This document shows positions 54,355-62,239 of a stretch of 64,000 nucleotides of DNA, one piece after another. Below the pieces are notes generated by a model. It was given only the letters and a program-made list of their open reading frames with translations. It made no database searches and had not been told where the DNA came from. Position 1 is the stretch's first letter. Each line of letters opens with the position of its first letter. Source of the stretch: Cytophagales bacterium Alg240-R148 (GTDB taxonomy: Bacteria; Bacteroidota; Bacteroidia; Cytophagales; Cyclobacteriaceae). The stretch spans positions 235,440 through 299,439 of the forward strand of contig LS999830.1 in the NCBI GenBank assembly GCA_900537185.1. The letters run 5' to 3'. The translations under genes were made by a program, and so were the position numbers.

Positions 54355-55658
54355 AGTTTTTGTTCTAATTCTTGAAGGTCTTGAAGGTTAAATTCTTTGT
54401 TAGAAAAAATGCGTGCATAGTACAACTTTTTAAGGGCTGCATGGTAGGCACGTACTTCTTTCATAAATTGAAGATGACTGGCTCTATCGGTATTGGAAAG
54501 TTCTGATAATTGCGCCTGTACCATAGCTGCAGGTGCTAGCCATATCCACTTGTCTATCAATGCATTGCGTTGCATTACTTGTGTTTCGAACGCAACATCC
54601 AAAAGCACCGCTTTTTTGTCAAACAATGTAAAACTGGCATAGTACCATTTGTGAAAATTCGTTGTATCCCCATCGTTTAATTCCGGGTGGTCTGCATAGA
54701 ATTCCTTTAGAACATAGGACTTTGGTTGGCCCCAGATTTCGCCATTCATTTCCCTATAGGTATGCAGCATTTCAGTTCTATTAGGCAGGGTTTCGTTGGC
54801 CAAAACAAATAAGTTGAGCATTGCAGGCAATACCAAGGTGCATAACAACCACACGCTGAGCCCGATCATGGCACTCAGTGCAGAATGCAACCGAAACCAA
54901 ACAATGCACGCCATAACAGCGGCCCAAATCAAACAATACATACTTATAATAACCGCCCATTGGGAGAACAAACCGAGGTTGTTGGCAATGGATATGCCTT
55001 GAATCCAAAAACCAAGTGTCAATAAAATAGCGGCCAAACCCCACACGATCAGTACCCTAACGATTCCTTTGCTCAAGAAAAGGAACCACAAAGAACAAGA
55101 CTGTGCTTGTAAAATTGAAAGTGTACCGCCCTCCTTTTCTCCAGCATACAGATTGTAAAACAATGCAATGAGTAACAAAGGGAAAATAAAAACATATACG
55201 TAAGAGAGGTCGAAATTTCCAGATAAGAGTTTCGTGGGATTGGCCAATTCTGCCGTGTTAACTTGCCTGGCAAGGTCCGAAACATTAAATGCATAATATA
55301 CTGGGTAGAGATCTCGCTGCCCCAAACACAGCCCAGCCCCATCCGAGGCTTGGTGGGTCTTAAAATATGTGAAATGTTTGTTCCAACCAACACCTACTGG
55401 TGATGCTGCTTGCTTCCACTTTTGTTTGTTTTGGATGGACGTGGTATCCAATTGAACCCAAGCCATAAGGCTGTCCATTTGTTGGATTTCATGCTGCTTT
55501 ACTTGCTCAATTTTTTGTTGTTGTTTGTCAATTTCGAATTTACCGAAAAAGATTCCGTAGATCCCGGCTCCAAGCACTATAAGTAAGAGTGTTTTAAGGG
55601 TGTTGCTCCTCCAAAGGGACAACCATTCGAAGTAGGTTATATGCAAAAATAACTTCAT
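54351..55658 (-). CDS. ABC-2 permease, DUF3526 (second)
   Basis: A 435-residue ABC-2 type permease with an N-terminal helix, a soluble domain and five to six C-terminal helices. Family sequence includes KEGGTLSILQAQ and the late YADHPELND. It overlaps both flanking genes by four bases (MerC-like and the other permease). Two different DUF3526 permeases and one ATPase form a heterodimeric exporter or tether complex like NosYF. Its cargo is unknown. Confidence 0.82.
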   Translation of the reverse strand: MKLFLHITYFEWLSLWRSNTLKTLLLIVLGAGIYGIFFGKFEIDKQQQKIEQVKQHEIQQMDSLMAWVQLDTTSIQNKQKWKQAASPVGVGWNKHFTYFKTHQASDGAGLCLGQRDLYPVYYAFNVSDLARQVNTAELANPTKLLSGNFDLSYVYVFIFPLLLIALFYNLYAGEKEGGTLSILQAQSCSLWFLFLSKGIVRVLIVWGLAAILLTLGFWIQGISIANNLGLFSQWAVIISMYCLIWAAVMACIVWFRLHSALSAMIGLSVWLLCTLVLPAMLNLFVLANETLPNRTEMLHTYREMNGEIWGQPKSYVLKEFYADHPELNDGDTTNFHKWYYASFTLFDKKAVLLDVAFETQVMQRNALIDKWIWLAPAAMVQAQLSELSNTDRASHLQFMKEVRAYHAALKKLYYARIFSNKEFNLQDLQELEQKL

Positions 55659-57079
55659 ATTGTTGGTATTTTATTGGAGTATATAGTGGACAATGCCAAT
55701 AGAACTAACATCCAAAGCCCGAGCGCCGTTATACTGCGCCACTGCCTGCTTAAAATACTGGATGTTGAGGGTAGATCGTACTCAAATTCAGCTGTGCTGG
55801 ACCACATCTCTTCCCCCACTTTGTAATCAGAATAAGCTATGGCTGGCTTATGGTTGACTTCCATATCCTTGTTCATTGTTTTTACAAATTTTCTGCGGTG
55901 GCTTTCTGCTGCTCTTGCAAAGTTCGTGTGGTGGTAAAAATTAGTACCCGCCAAAGCCATGGATAAATTTCTTATGGCCAAATAGGGATTGATAAATCCA
56001 AGCCATTCGGTGGTGTTGTTTTGTTTGGTAAATATCTTCTCAATTTTAGCAAATTCTGCATCGTATACCTGATCGGTATATTCTTCCCCTGCCTGCATGG
56101 CAATCCCACTCCAATTGATTGGCAATTCTTCAATGGTCTCCACTCCATATTCTTTCAAGACCTTTTGCTTCAATTCATTTAACCTAACATCGGAAGGGTT
56201 GTGACCATCCAAGCCGTTTTTCACCTGCTCCTTGATATTGTTTCTGAAGTCAAATTGGGACGGCGCTGGGTAGAGCTTGTCGGCCATGTTCGCGGCAGCT
56301 TTTGGCAAGATCACACAAGAGCTAATCCACATGCCCAACAGAACCAACAACGACAAACCCGAGGAACGTGCAAAAGCAGAAACCAAGACACAGAGCAGAA
56401 CCAATATCAAAAAGTAACTTGCATAGCTGCTTGCCATCCATAAAAATTTAGAAGTTAGGTGGGTGTCCAAAGCAGCCGAATCTTGATCGAGTAAACAATA
56501 GGCCAGCACAATAACCGGAACAAATAAGAACAGCACCATCAAGAAAGTTCCTAGCACTTTACCAAAAAAAAGTTGTCTCATGGATAGGCCTTGTGCATGA
56601 ATTAATTTTAACGTGCCTTCTTCTCTTTCTTTGCTAAAAATATTGAAGGTGAGAAATATTATCAGCAATGGTAATAGAAACTGTAAAACAAGGGCAGCGG
56701 TCATTTCACCAAACCTACTCATGCCGTTGCTGTCTTGTGCTGCACTAAAAAGCACTTCGTTTTGTTTGTGTGCTTCCAAAAAAACCGAAATACCAGTAAA
56801 ATTATCCAATCCAATATCCAAAAAGCTCAGTACTGGCTTGGGCTTAAATGCAAATTGACCAAAATGTGCAGCGCTATGTGGGTGTTTGTTGCCTTGACTA
56901 AGCCATTTTTCTTGCATTTCAGCCTGGGCATTTGCTCGTTGTTGCTGTATTTTTTTTTGCCCTTGTTTGCCTACCAGCACTGCTGTTAACATGAGTACAA
57001 GAATTACTGCTCCGGATATTTGCAAACGAATGTCCCGAACTGCCGTAAGGAATTCTTTTTTAATGACTATGCGCAACAT
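55655..57079 (-). CDS. ABC-2 permease, DUF3526 (first)
   Basis: A 474-residue permease of the DUF3526 type, with an N-terminal helix, an extracytoplasmic domain carrying GNKHPHSAAHFGQFAFKPKP and FEAHKQN-like sequence, and a cluster of helices from residue 130 on (ILQFLLPLLIIFLTFNIF, EREEGTLKLIHAQG). It overlaps the ATPase gene by 20 bases and the second permease by four, so the three are translationally coupled. Together they form an ABC-2 transporter of unknown substrate in the metal-regulated operon. Confidence 0.85.
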   Translation of the reverse strand: MLRIVIKKEFLTAVRDIRLQISGAVILVLMLTAVLVGKQGQKKIQQQRANAQAEMQEKWLSQGNKHPHSAAHFGQFAFKPKPVLSFLDIGLDNFTGISVFLEAHKQNEVLFSAAQDSNGMSRFGEMTAALVLQFLLPLLIIFLTFNIFSKEREEGTLKLIHAQGLSMRQLFFGKVLGTFLMVLFLFVPVIVLAYCLLDQDSAALDTHLTSKFLWMASSYASYFLILVLLCVLVSAFARSSGLSLLVLLGMWISSCVILPKAAANMADKLYPAPSQFDFRNNIKEQVKNGLDGHNPSDVRLNELKQKVLKEYGVETIEELPINWSGIAMQAGEEYTDQVYDAEFAKIEKIFTKQNNTTEWLGFINPYLAIRNLSMALAGTNFYHHTNFARAAESHRRKFVKTMNKDMEVNHKPAIAYSDYKVGEEMWSSTAEFEYDLPSTSSILSRQWRSITALGLWMLVLLALSTIYSNKIPTI

Positions 57080-57785
57080 GCAATTGGGGTTTCATAGTTT
57101 CAAGATACAAGTGCTCCAATTCAGAAAGGGTTATTTCAGTAGACTCCAAAACATGGACTAGCTTACCCGCCTTCATTATGCCGATATGTGTCCCAACCTC
57201 CATGGCTCTAAAAAGATCGTGGGTGGTCATTAGGATGGCGGTTCCGTTTTCGCGCATGTGGTTTAATAAGTTGGAAAATTCATTGCTGGCTTGTGGGTCC
57301 AAACCAGAGGTAGGTTCATCCAATAACAGATTGTCTGCTTTTTTTGCTTTCGCAATAGCAATGCCTACTTTTTGCCTCATTCCTTTAGAATATTGCGCCA
57401 CTCTTTTGTTAAAAGCGGCCGTTTGTAAGCCAACGGATTCCAACAACGATGCAGCAAATGCATGGTCCGGCTTGTTTCCATTCAAACCAGTAAAAAACTG
57501 AAGGTTTTCGATACCTGTTAGGTTGCCATACAAATTGAGGTTCTCAGGTATGTAGGCCAAATGGGCTTGTGCTGTTCTAGGTTGTGCATGCAGGGCCACA
57601 TCGTTTACCTTAATAAGTCCGGAATCTGGTTGGATAAAATTCATGAACAAATTAATGGTGGTGGTTTTACCTGCTCCATTGGCGCCTAACAAACAAAATA
57701 CCTCTCCTTGGTGCACTTGAAGGTTAAGGTCTATTAGTGCTTCATGCGCACCATAATTTTTAGATAATTGAATTGCCTCTAACAT
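57060..57785 (-). CDS. ABC-2 type ATP-binding protein
   Basis: About 241 residues from the ATG at 57785 (MLEAIQLSKNYGAHEALIDL). An upstream ATG at 57842 adds a 19-residue non-conserved tail. Walker A is GANGAGKTT, signature YSKGMRQKVG, Walker B LLLDEPTSGLDP and switch His in TTHD. It energises the two DUF3526 permeases that follow. The gap to the DUF2946-like gene is 111 bases, so a common transcript is likely but not proven. Confidence 0.9.
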   Translation of the reverse strand: MLEAIQLSKNYGAHEALIDLNLQVHQGEVFCLLGANGAGKTTTINLFMNFIQPDSGLIKVNDVALHAQPRTAQAHLAYIPENLNLYGNLTGIENLQFFTGLNGNKPDHAFAASLLESVGLQTAAFNKRVAQYSKGMRQKVGIAIAKAKKADNLLLDEPTSGLDPQASNEFSNLLNHMRENGTAILMTTHDLFRAMEVGTHIGIMKAGKLVHVLESTEITLSELEHLYLETMKPQLHVAHSH

Positions 57786-57896
57786 ATCGAGAGAAGGGTT
57801 TAATATATAAATGGACATACTGGTTCTACCTCTTGGTTCCAATGGACTAGAGGGAATTATAATGGACCACTATAAATGGTTCAAATGTATAGGGAC

Positions 57897-58211
57897 TTAA
57901 ACTGTTGGCGGGCCTCGAAGAGATTGGAGGACAAGCACGCGGTCTACCAATCCAACTTCTAAAAACTGGAGTGTTACCTGGAATTTGTGGTAATAAGCGC
58001 TTGTTGTGGCGATTTCTTCTATTGCAGCATGCAAATAGTACAGATCGCAAACCGAACAGCTTGTTTGGTGAAATTGGATGTCGCTTTTTGGACTGTCTTC
58101 TTGTAAATGGAGGTGTTCTGCGTGGTCCAAAGAATGGATACCAATTAACATAGGCATAGCGAGCAAATGCGCCAATAAAAATAGAGCCTGTATTTGGTAA
58201 ATGTTCTTCAC
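57897..58211 (-). CDS. DUF2946-like exported protein, first gene of operon B
   Basis: About 104 residues from a GTG at 58211 (VKNIYQIQALFLLAHLLAMP). The longer frame from an ATG at 58268 would place the operator palindrome (58239-58259) inside the first codons, reading CNNVA, so I reject it. The remainder aligns with the hmu-linked member: hydrophobic start, HSLDHAEHLHLQ, CSVCDLY with CxxC, and the C-terminal LRGPPTV. A second copy of the same module heading a co-regulated operon suggests a periplasmic metal-binding factor. Confidence 0.7.
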   Translation of the reverse strand: MKNIYQIQALFLLAHLLAMPMLIGIHSLDHAEHLHLQEDSPKSDIQFHQTSCSVCDLYYLHAAIEEIATTSAYYHKFQVTLQFLEVGLVDRVLVLQSLRGPPTV

Positions 58212-58238
58212 AGCACTAAAGTAATAGGCTATTATCAC

Positions 58239-58259
58239 AAATGCAACATTGTTGCATTT
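58239..58259 (-). promoter_or_regulatory. Fur-family-like operator of operon B
   Basis: A perfect 21-bp palindrome with a single central base: AAATGCAACA, T, TGTTGCATTT (58239-58259). It has the same TGCAACA-N-TGTTGCA core as the two sites before the hmu operon, and lies 28-48 bases before the preferred GTG start. Confidence 0.82.
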
Positions 58260-58360
58260 ATATTTCACTTTGCTCTAAATCACTATCTCATGTATTATCA
58301 GCATAGCGCTTTGCAATTAAAGTCTAACCACACAGAAAATTCTACCTAATTATGAGGTTT

Positions 58361-59215
58361 TTATTTTGGTCTTAAAGTTTCAATTATTGCTGCATCAACC
58401 CAATAAATGTCCACATTGTTATCGTCAATGCTTCTATTAAAAAGCAAGTATTTGCCATCCGGCGTAACAGTAGCATAGGAATCAGATCGAGCAGAATTAA
58501 TTTTATCGCCCATGTTGATGGCCGGACCCCACGCACCATCTTTTTGTTTATAGCTGATGTAGATATCTGCACCACCATACCCGCTTTCTCTTTGGTCATC
58601 CCAGATTATATAAGACTCATCTGGGCCAATCCAAGGGTGTGCGTTGTGTTTTCCAAGGTCCAAGTTCAAAGTTTTAGGTTGTTCCCTTTCCCCATTTACC
58701 AATCGGGCATATCGGATGGGCTCTTCTCCGGCTGTATCAAAATAATAAGTCCCTTTTGTGGATACAACCAGGCGCATAATGGCCATGTCTTCGTAAGGGG
58801 CTCCTAGGCTTTTGACTTCCGACCAACCGGTACCTACTCGCTCCATATACCGTTTTCCCAAATGCATGGTATTGCCATCCGGCGATATAAATGGCTCTCC
58901 TACCCTTGGTCCGACCGTAACTTTGTACCACTTATCGTTTTGGGCATACAGCTTGAACATACTTGGTTGATCCTTTTCATCGTAGCGCACAAAGTAAAAC
59001 TCCTTCATGTCGGGGCTGAATGCGCTAAAAAGTTCATATAAATGGGTAGAAACAAGGCCTGGAGCAAACGTTTCAGCAGTTGTACCTGGGGGTTGCAGCC
59101 CTAAATAAGGCCCATTTATAGGTGGGAAATAAGGATCTGCCTGCTTATTTTCTTGCGCAAAGATAAGGTTGGTTGAAAAGAACAATAAGAGTACTGGAAG
59201 CGTATTGAATTTCAT
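58361..59215 (-). CDS. PD40 beta-propeller exported protein
   Basis: About 284 residues, starting MKFNTLPVLLLFFSTNLIFAQ (signal). I use the ATG at 59215 because the upstream ATG at 59239 only extends the polar tail. Repeats of the WD40-like/PD40 type are visible as FSPDMKEFYFVR, ISPDGNTMHLGKR, IGPDESYIIWDD and VTPDGKYLLFNR. These give a propeller related to TolB's C-terminal domain. It shares its overall pattern with the proteins at 60165 and 61110. Role unknown, probably periplasmic or surface sensing or binding. Confidence 0.82.
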   Translation of the reverse strand: MKFNTLPVLLLFFSTNLIFAQENKQADPYFPPINGPYLGLQPPGTTAETFAPGLVSTHLYELFSAFSPDMKEFYFVRYDEKDQPSMFKLYAQNDKWYKVTVGPRVGEPFISPDGNTMHLGKRYMERVGTGWSEVKSLGAPYEDMAIMRLVVSTKGTYYFDTAGEEPIRYARLVNGEREQPKTLNLDLGKHNAHPWIGPDESYIIWDDQRESGYGGADIYISYKQKDGAWGPAINMGDKINSARSDSYATVTPDGKYLLFNRSIDDNNVDIYWVDAAIIETLRPK

Positions 59216-59267
59216 GGTTTTCTTGTTGGTGTTAAACAATTGATTTTGTACTAATTATATATTTCAT

Positions 59268-60143
59268 TTAGTTGGAAGCATGGAACCAAGCCGGTTGCCA
59301 CCCATTAGAGATAAGTTTTTGTTCTGATGATCCATCTATGTTTATTTTAAATAAACCAGAATGCTCCTCTCGGTTCGATTGAAATACCAATTGTTGGCCA
59401 TCAGGAGACCAAGTTGGACCATAGTCATCATACGCATTGTTGGTCAATCTTTTTTCATTTGTTCCATCCACATTAATAATATAGATTTCATGGCTACCAT
59501 GCCTATCTGAAGTAAAAGCGATTTGTTTTCCATCAGGTGAAATTTTGGGGTCCCACTCTTCGGCTTCGTTGTTTGTAAGGTGTATTATATGGCTACCATC
59601 CGCATTGGCGATGCTTATTTCACTTTCTTTGTCTTTATATTCGGAGTGAAAAACGATTCTACCATCCGGCATAAAACAAGGGCCACCCCCTCTAAGTGCT
59701 TTCAATTGGGTTTGTTCCCTCCCATCTGCATTCATTATCCATATTTCTGGATACCAATTTTTTGCAGAGTCTTTGTATTCTCTAGCGAATACAATTTTTT
59801 TCCCATCGGGAGACCAAGATGGCATATTGTCCCATTTATTTTTCACATGGGTTAGCCGTTTGAAGTTGGCCCCATCTTTATCGATGGTATGAATGGACCA
59901 TGTTTTTTTCCCGTCGTGGTAGGCATATATGGCGAGGTGTTTTCCATCTGGGGACCACGCTGGGTACCCATGGCTACCAGTCGTAAGTCGAACGTTGGAG
60001 CTGCCTTCTAAATTGGTTAGGCAAATACCATCGGACCCATAGGCAATGGTAAGGGAAGCTGTTGGCACATTGTTGCTGTTCTGTCCATAGGCATGGAGAG
60101 ACATACATACCAACAAAAAGGTTAAATTCTTAATGTGTTGCAT
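59268..60143 (-). CDS. TolB-like beta-propeller exported protein
   Basis: A 291-residue protein with a signal peptide (cleavage near HAYGQ, residue 20) and six propeller blades with the pattern SPDGKxIxFxSxRxG. Examples are YPAWSPDGKHLAIYAY, MPSWSPDGKKIVF, ISPDGKQIAFTSDRHG and WSPDGQQLVFQSNR. It is closer to TolB than its neighbours, which have longer loops. No TolB N-terminal domain is present, so it is not the Tol-Pal component. It sits in the middle of the four-gene propeller run. Confidence 0.83.
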   Translation of the reverse strand: MQHIKNLTFLLVCMSLHAYGQNSNNVPTASLTIAYGSDGICLTNLEGSSNVRLTTGSHGYPAWSPDGKHLAIYAYHDGKKTWSIHTIDKDGANFKRLTHVKNKWDNMPSWSPDGKKIVFAREYKDSAKNWYPEIWIMNADGREQTQLKALRGGGPCFMPDGRIVFHSEYKDKESEISIANADGSHIIHLTNNEAEEWDPKISPDGKQIAFTSDRHGSHEIYIINVDGTNEKRLTNNAYDDYGPTWSPDGQQLVFQSNREEHSGLFKINIDGSSEQKLISNGWQPAWFHASN

Positions 60144-60164
60144 TGTGTTGTTGTTTAGAAGTGT

Positions 60165-61064
60165 TTATTGTTTGGGCCTAAAGTGTTCAATTACCTGAAC
60201 GTCTACCCAGTAGAGTTTTCCTTCCCAGTAGCTACTTCCATCTACTCTCTTTTTCCATTCTCCCCTTGAAAAGAATAAATATTTACCGTCGTGCGTTACT
60301 CTTGGAGCGCTTTCTTGCTTTTCTGAATTAATCTGAGGTCCCATGTTGATGGCTGGCAACCAAGCACCCTCTTTATCTTTAAAACTGATGTAAATATCTG
60401 CTTGTCCATGTCCATCTTCTCGAACTACATCCCACATTAAATAGGATTCATCTGGTGCCACATATGGGTGGGCAATCTCTTTTCCTGTATTAATCTCAGC
60501 TCCCATTTTTACAGGTTTTTCGTATTTACCATCCAAAAAGCGTGAATAGCGGAGGGAGCCCTCTTCTTTGCTGCCCTTTTTATAAAACCCAAAATAATAA
60601 GTGCCTTTTGAAGAAAGCGAAATACCATGTGCTTGGTTTTTCAAAAATTCTCCTTGAGGCTTGGGTTCCGACCAACCAGCATCGGTTTTGACTCTATATT
60701 CTTTTCCACCGTATATCATTGTACCATCTTGTGTAAAGTTGGGCCACTTGATGTCGGTTTCTGTTTCCTTTCCCCAAGCCTTGTTCTGGTATCTAATGAC
60801 AAAAAATGTCCGTTTCTCATATTTTCCGTTCTTTCTAGAAAAATAAAAACTCTTCATGTCAGGGGAAAAAGTACCCCCTTCAAAAAGTCCATCGGGAGAA
60901 ACTATTTTAGGATCAAACAGTGCAGGTTGTAAGCCTGGAGGTTTTTCTCCGAAATAATCATTGGCTAATGAAGGCTGGTGCACCGCTTCGTTTGCTTTGT
61001 TTTGCCCTTTTCCCACCAATGGGATTAGGACACAGGTTAATACCAATAGTTTTGCTAGTTTCAT
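60165..61064 (-). CDS. PD40 beta-propeller exported protein
   Basis: A 299-residue protein with a signal peptide (MKLAKLLVLTCVLIPLVGKGQ) followed by the block YFGEKPPGLQPALF, then propeller motifs FSPDMKSFYFSRK, VAPDESYLMWD and VTHDGKYLFFSRG. This matches the 58361 and 61110 proteins closely, including the late VIEHFRPKQ. The three paralogues appear to be recent duplications. Function is unknown; location in the periplasm or on the surface is inferred from the signal. Confidence 0.82.
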   Translation of the reverse strand: MKLAKLLVLTCVLIPLVGKGQNKANEAVHQPSLANDYFGEKPPGLQPALFDPKIVSPDGLFEGGTFSPDMKSFYFSRKNGKYEKRTFFVIRYQNKAWGKETETDIKWPNFTQDGTMIYGGKEYRVKTDAGWSEPKPQGEFLKNQAHGISLSSKGTYYFGFYKKGSKEEGSLRYSRFLDGKYEKPVKMGAEINTGKEIAHPYVAPDESYLMWDVVREDGHGQADIYISFKDKEGAWLPAINMGPQINSEKQESAPRVTHDGKYLFFSRGEWKKRVDGSSYWEGKLYWVDVQVIEHFRPKQ

Positions 61065-61109
61065 TTTAGTATTTGATTTTGTGAAGAAAATTATTGTACC
61101 AACAGCAGG

Positions 61110-62021
61110 TTAGTTGGGCCTAAGTTGCTCTATGACCTGTGCATCTACCCAAAATATATCCACATCGGGCAATGCCTCTTCCTTGCCTTGCTGGATCAAC
61201 CGATTAAAAAAGAGGTACTTACCATCTGGTGTTACACTGGCCGCAGCGTCCCAACCATTGGTATTTACTTTATCTCCAAGATTGATGGCATTGCCCCATG
61301 AGCCATCTTTTTGTCGGAAACTCACATAAATATCAGAATCTCCATGCCCTTCTTCTCGTTTTGCGTCCCATAACAAATAGGACTCGTCCGGTGCTATAAA
61401 AGGATGGTTCATTTGCGTGCCGGTATTGATTGCTTTGCTTAATGCACGCGGAGCTTGTCGTGTCCCATTTTCTAAAGTAGAATAACGTATTGGGAAGTCC
61501 GGGTTGTTTTCGTCGTAGGTATCAAAAAAGTAGGTGCCTTTGGCTGAAACTGAAAGCCGCATAATAAAAAATTCATTAAATGGAGCATTTAATAATTGTA
61601 CATCTGACCAACCCGTTTTAGTACGTTCTTTAAAACGCCTGCCTAAGTGCATGGTTTGTCCGTCAGGAGAAATAATAGGCTGCCCTGGGCGAGCAGATAC
61701 AATGGAGTCGGTCCATTGGTTGTTTTTTTGGAATACCACAACCAGTTGTTGTTGTGCAGCGTCTTGGTCTCCACGTAGGTAATAAAACTCCTGTAAATCT
61801 GGTGTGAAAGTGCCCCCATATTGGTATGCAGGCGTCGAAACCAAATTGGGTGCAAAGGGCACAGGCGTTAAACCCGGAGGTACTTGACCAAAGTAATTGT
61901 TTTCTAATTCGGTCGGCTCCGTTTCTTTCTCTTTTTCTTTCTCTTTTGTGTTGGACTGGCCAACGTTGCAGGCATTCAATAACCAAACAACCCCCACTAT
62001 TATCACATAATTTCTTTTCAT
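61110..62021 (-). CDS. PD40 beta-propeller lipoprotein
   Basis: A 303-residue protein with a lipobox (VWLLNACNVGQ), an acidic low-complexity spacer (KEKEKETEPTEL), then YFGQVPPGLTPVPF and the same propeller motifs (TFTPDLQEFYYLRG, ISPDGQTMHLGRR, IAPDESYLLWD, VTPDGKYLFFNR), ending VIEQLRPN. It is the first gene of the four-propeller run and diverges from the sensor kinase gene by 218 bases. Confidence 0.84.
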   Translation of the reverse strand: MKRNYVIIVGVVWLLNACNVGQSNTKEKEKEKETEPTELENNYFGQVPPGLTPVPFAPNLVSTPAYQYGGTFTPDLQEFYYLRGDQDAAQQQLVVVFQKNNQWTDSIVSARPGQPIISPDGQTMHLGRRFKERTKTGWSDVQLLNAPFNEFFIMRLSVSAKGTYFFDTYDENNPDFPIRYSTLENGTRQAPRALSKAINTGTQMNHPFIAPDESYLLWDAKREEGHGDSDIYVSFRQKDGSWGNAINLGDKVNTNGWDAAASVTPDGKYLFFNRLIQQGKEEALPDVDIFWVDAQVIEQLRPN

Positions 62022-62239
62022 GGTATTCCTTACTGTAATTTGAATTTTTTGAACAATGTTGTTGTGTATAACTTTTAGGACTAGCTTTAAATCAAAAAAC
62101 CTTCCTTGTTATATGCTTACTAAATTGAGTGGTACCCCTTGGTTATCCAATACAAAATTTGTGAACTGCTCTATACTTTAATGAATTACCCTAAAAACAA
62201 TTCTAGATTACTTAAATTGCATTTAAAATTAGAACGCCA

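Noticed and set aside
59268-60143. tolB of the Tol-Pal system
   Set aside because: The TolB N-terminal domain is missing and no tol/pal genes are nearby; only the propeller is similar.
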